Of a DNA stretch of 64,000 nucleotides, positions 62,245-64,000 are shown one piece after another. The notes under the pieces are model-generated. The model ran no database searches, had not been told where the DNA came from, and saw nothing but the letters and a program-made list of their open reading frames with translations. A program made the position numbers and the translations under genes. Source of the DNA: Lachnospiraceae bacterium (GTDB taxonomy: Bacteria > Bacillota > Clostridia > Lachnospirales > Lachnospiraceae); the NCBI GenBank assembly GCA_016294075.1, contig JAEDCQ010000001.1, positions 416,631-480,630 of the forward strand, read 5' to 3'. Every line of letters begins with the position of its first letter. Positions within the stretch are counted from its first letter, which is position 1.

Positions 62245-62460
62245 TTATGAGAACAATGTGGAGAGCTGTGGAATCACCGTCTGCGCCACAATGATAATGC
62301 CACCGCCGGACATAAGCTGCTTGATACCCTGTGACTTTGCTCCGGGATTGTCGTTACCGTAACCTTCCAGAAGGTTGATAACACCCCATACGCCTACACC
62401 TGCTCCGATTGCTGTTACTACGGTCTTTAATCCTGTTACTGCTGTTGTAAAAAATGACAT
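62245..62460 (-). CDS. Maff2-family small membrane protein
   Basis: 71 residues with two transmembrane helices (VVTAIGAGVGVWGVINLLEG, GGGIIIVAQTVIPQL). Maff2 proteins precede the TrbL-like protein in this family of conjugative elements and resemble VirB2-type pilin in size and layout. Ribosome site AGAGGT. Role as pilin-like subunit is inferred. Confidence 0.8.
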   Translation of the reverse strand: MSFFTTAVTGLKTVVTAIGAGVGVWGVINLLEGYGNDNPGAKSQGIKQLMSGGGIIIVAQTVIPQLSTLFS

Positions 62461-62742
62461 TTTAATTTACCTCTTTCTTTCCTTAAATTTGATTTGTTTT
62501 GGAAAGAGTTTTTTGTGTCAAATGCCCCGCCCTGTGATAAAATAAGGACAGGGCATTCCTTTAGGATTACCCTGACGGGCATCCGATACCTTCAAGTTTG
62601 CCGACTGCGGTATCGGGTGCTTTTTCTATCCTAAAGTACATTCAAAACTCCGTTTCCTCTTTTGGACATTTTGTCCAGAAGTTGCGTTAATAGTTCCATA
62701 TTCAGTTTTCCTTTTCACTTTTAGACATTTAGTCCAAAAGTT
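62461..62742. other. Structured intergenic region before Maff2
   Basis: No gene. CTTTAGGAT (62559-62567) pairs perfectly with ATCCTAAAG (62628-62636). Inside, GCATCCGATACC (62579-62590) pairs with GGTATCGGGTGC (62609-62620), followed on the plus strand by TTTTT. Palindromic boxes GGACATTTTGTCC (62664-62676) and GACATTTAGTC (62724-62734) lie to the right. The fold may be a terminator or attenuator between virD4 and the downstream genes. Confidence 0.5.
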
Positions 62743-64000
62743 TTAAGCTGCGATTTCCCCGACATCTTCCACCTCATCAACGGTGTCATTGTTCCTGATC
62801 TTTGCATGGTACAGGTTCTTTACATATTTTTCGATGTCAAAGGCATTCTTCTCGTCATAGTCAGAAAGCAAGTGGTACTGCTTATGCTTTGTTATATCAA
62901 ACTTATTGGAAAAGAACGGTCTTACTCCCCTAAGCTGCATAATACACTTGCCGCCATCCATGACTGCAATCTCGTCCTGACTCATAAGCTCTTTTCCGGT
63001 CTTTTGGTAATTCAGACCGTAGGACTGGCTCGTACCCCTCGTATCCGAGGTATTATAAAGGTCAATGGTTTCTTTACCCAAAACTTCTGCCAGCTCTTTG
63101 AGCGTGGTCTTTTCCTTCCCACCGAGGAATAGTGTGGTATCACAGTTGCCCTCTATGGTATCGGCGTTGTCCTTATAAATCGCTTTAAGCTGTGACTTTG
63201 ACTGCAAAATAATAGAAGCTGAAATTTCCCGGCTACGGATTGTAGCGATCAGCTTCTCAAACTTTGGTATCTGCCCGATGTTCGCAAACTCATCTAATAA
63301 GCAGCGCACATGAATCGGCAGCCTTCCGTTATACACATCATCTGCCCTGTCACAGAGCAGGTTAAAGAGCTGCGTATACATGATTGACACGATGAAATTG
63401 AATGTATCGTCCGTATCGGAGATAATGACAAACAAAGCTGTCTTCTCGTCCCCTAACATATCAAGCTCCAGTTCATCATAGCTTGTCAGATCACGAAGCT
63501 CCTTAATGTCAAATGGTGCTAATCTTGCACCACAGCTAATTAAGATACTTTTAGCTGTCTTGCCCGCAGCCAGCTTGTACTTTTTGTACTGCTTTACTGC
63601 GAAATGGTCTGGTTCTCTCTCCTCAAGCTCATCGAACATCAAATCGACAGGATTCTTAAACTCCTCATCATCCTCCCTTGCTTCACTGGCATTGATCATG
63701 TCAAGCAGGGTGGTAAAATTCTGTTCTTCCTCCACACACTCATACCAGATATATCCGATAAGGGCTGTGTAGTAGAGCTTTTCGGCTTTCACCCAGAAAT
63801 CTTCACCGGATTGCTGTCCCTCTCCTTTGGTGTTTAAGATAATTGTGTTTACGAGTTTCAAAATGTCCTTTTCACTCCGGATATAAGCGAAAGGATTGTA
63901 GTGCATTGATTTTTTAAAGTTAATGGTGTTCAGAACTTTGACTTTGTACCCGTTCTTTAACAGCATTTTTCCACACTCTACAAGCACCGTTCCTTTCGGA
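62743..64000 (-). CDS. VirD4-type coupling protein, N-terminus beyond window
   Basis: About 419 residues visible; the frame continues off the right edge. Walker B and following motifs are seen: RCLLDEFANIGQIPKFEKLI and TIRSREISASIILQSKSQLK, with a Gly-Lys-Glu-rich arginine-finger region. The Walker A is outside. VirD4 couples the relaxase-DNA complex to the transfer channel. The protein ends at TAA 62743. It belongs to the same operon as Maff2, after the structured spacer. Confidence 0.92.
   Translation of the reverse strand, partial: PKGTVLVECGKMLLKNGYKVKVLNTINFKKSMHYNPFAYIRSEKDILKLVNTIILNTKGEGQQSGEDFWVKAEKLYYTALIGYIWYECVEEEQNFTTLLDMINASEAREDDEEFKNPVDLMFDELEEREPDHFAVKQYKKYKLAAGKTAKSILISCGARLAPFDIKELRDLTSYDELELDMLGDEKTALFVIISDTDDTFNFIVSIMYTQLFNLLCDRADDVYNGRLPIHVRCLLDEFANIGQIPKFEKLIATIRSREISASIILQSKSQLKAIYKDNADTIEGNCDTTLFLGGKEKTTLKELAEVLGKETIDLYNTSDTRGTSQSYGLNYQKTGKELMSQDEIAVMDGGKCIMQLRGVRPFFSNKFDITKHKQYHLLSDYDEKNAFDIEKYVKNLYHAKIRNNDTVDEVEDVGEIAA

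Larger units (their letters stand above)
23750..64000. mobile_element. Integrative conjugative element, Tn916/Tn1549 type (left end approximate, right end outside)
   Basis: Int, Xis and sigma/HTH regulators of Tn916 type lie at the left end. A MOBP relaxase with MobC and a full transfer set (VirD4, VirB4, VirB6-like, PrgI, NlpC/P60 hydrolase, TopB) and polyvalent ArdC/SNF2 proteins fill the rest. Gene order matches the Tn1549 plan, with accessory cargo between xis and mob. The window ends inside VirD4, so about 40 kb is seen. The left boundary is not resolved; it lies between the phosphatase start (23629) and the Int stop (23858). The base composition rises in GC in the conjugation genes relative to the chromosomal genes to the left. 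Confidence 0.92.

Noticed and set aside
1..64000. CRISPR array, rRNA genes, insertion-sequence transposases or prophage genes
   Set aside because: None seen on reading either strand; the only mobile element recognised is the ICE.

Overview
The window looks like a chromosome segment of an AT-rich, Gram-positive anaerobe of the class Clostridia, most likely Lachnospiraceae. This rests on the gene families present (UvrA-like ABC protein, NhaC-type antiporter, M18 aminopeptidase, FliD-like and c-di-GMP genes, Fe-S-type PurF paralog) and on an integrated Tn916/Tn1549-type conjugative element of the kind common in gut Firmicutes. No rRNA gene or named marker fixes the species. Almost every chromosomal gene is on the minus strand.

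Bases 1-6250 hold the 5' part of a UvrA-like ABC protein cut by the window edge, a RelB/DinJ antitoxin whose YafQ partner is internally deleted, an AraC regulator, a YdcF-like protein, a PAP2 phosphatase and a membrane-linked XRE regulator. Bases 6250-6670 hold two tRNA-Leu genes (anticodons AAG and CAG) behind a consensus promoter, a strong terminator and an unexplained multi-stem GC-rich element. Bases 6900-23630 are housekeeping and accessory genes: a FliD-like protein, DUF2974 hydrolase, nucleoid-associated protein, MORN protein, a glutamate-cysteine ligase beside a glutathionylspermidine-synthase-like ATP-grasp enzyme, a metallophosphoesterase lipoprotein, a PurF paralog without the usual N-terminal cysteine, a ZIP transporter, a diguanylate cyclase, an NhaC antiporter, and an operon of low-Mr phosphatase, AlaX, HD-GYP and M18 aminopeptidase.

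From about 23.7 kb to the right edge the window is one integrative conjugative element (ICE), truncated on the right inside the VirD4 coupling protein. Int and Xis lie at the left end, followed by HTH, sigma-like and XRE regulators with repeated operators. A cargo slot follows (VanRS-B-like two-component system, exported protein, broken response regulator), then a candidate oriT, MobC and a MOBP relaxase. A probable type I toxin-antitoxin locus comes next. The transfer operon then reads, right to left on the minus strand: VirD4, Maff2, VirB6/TrbL-like, PrgI, VirB4, M23-NlpC/P60 hydrolase, DUF4315, DUF4366, TopB, small proteins, DUF5688, HTH, a HEPN-RES cargo gene, a 2789-aa methylase-helicase polyvalent protein, a 1625-aa ArdC-type polyvalent protein and TTRAP.

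The observations that stand out are these. A TnpV gene with its own Shine-Dalgarno is nested in another frame of the 8.4-kb helicase gene. A compact type I toxin has an SD-masking hairpin and an opposing consensus promoter. Three transferred-type proteins share one C-terminal tail motif. A Trp-rich leader peptide sits in a terminator hairpin before the helicase gene. An AT-rich HEPN-RES gene has been inserted in the transfer operon beside a long palindrome. All functional statements come from reading the sequence and remembered family features; no database search was run.
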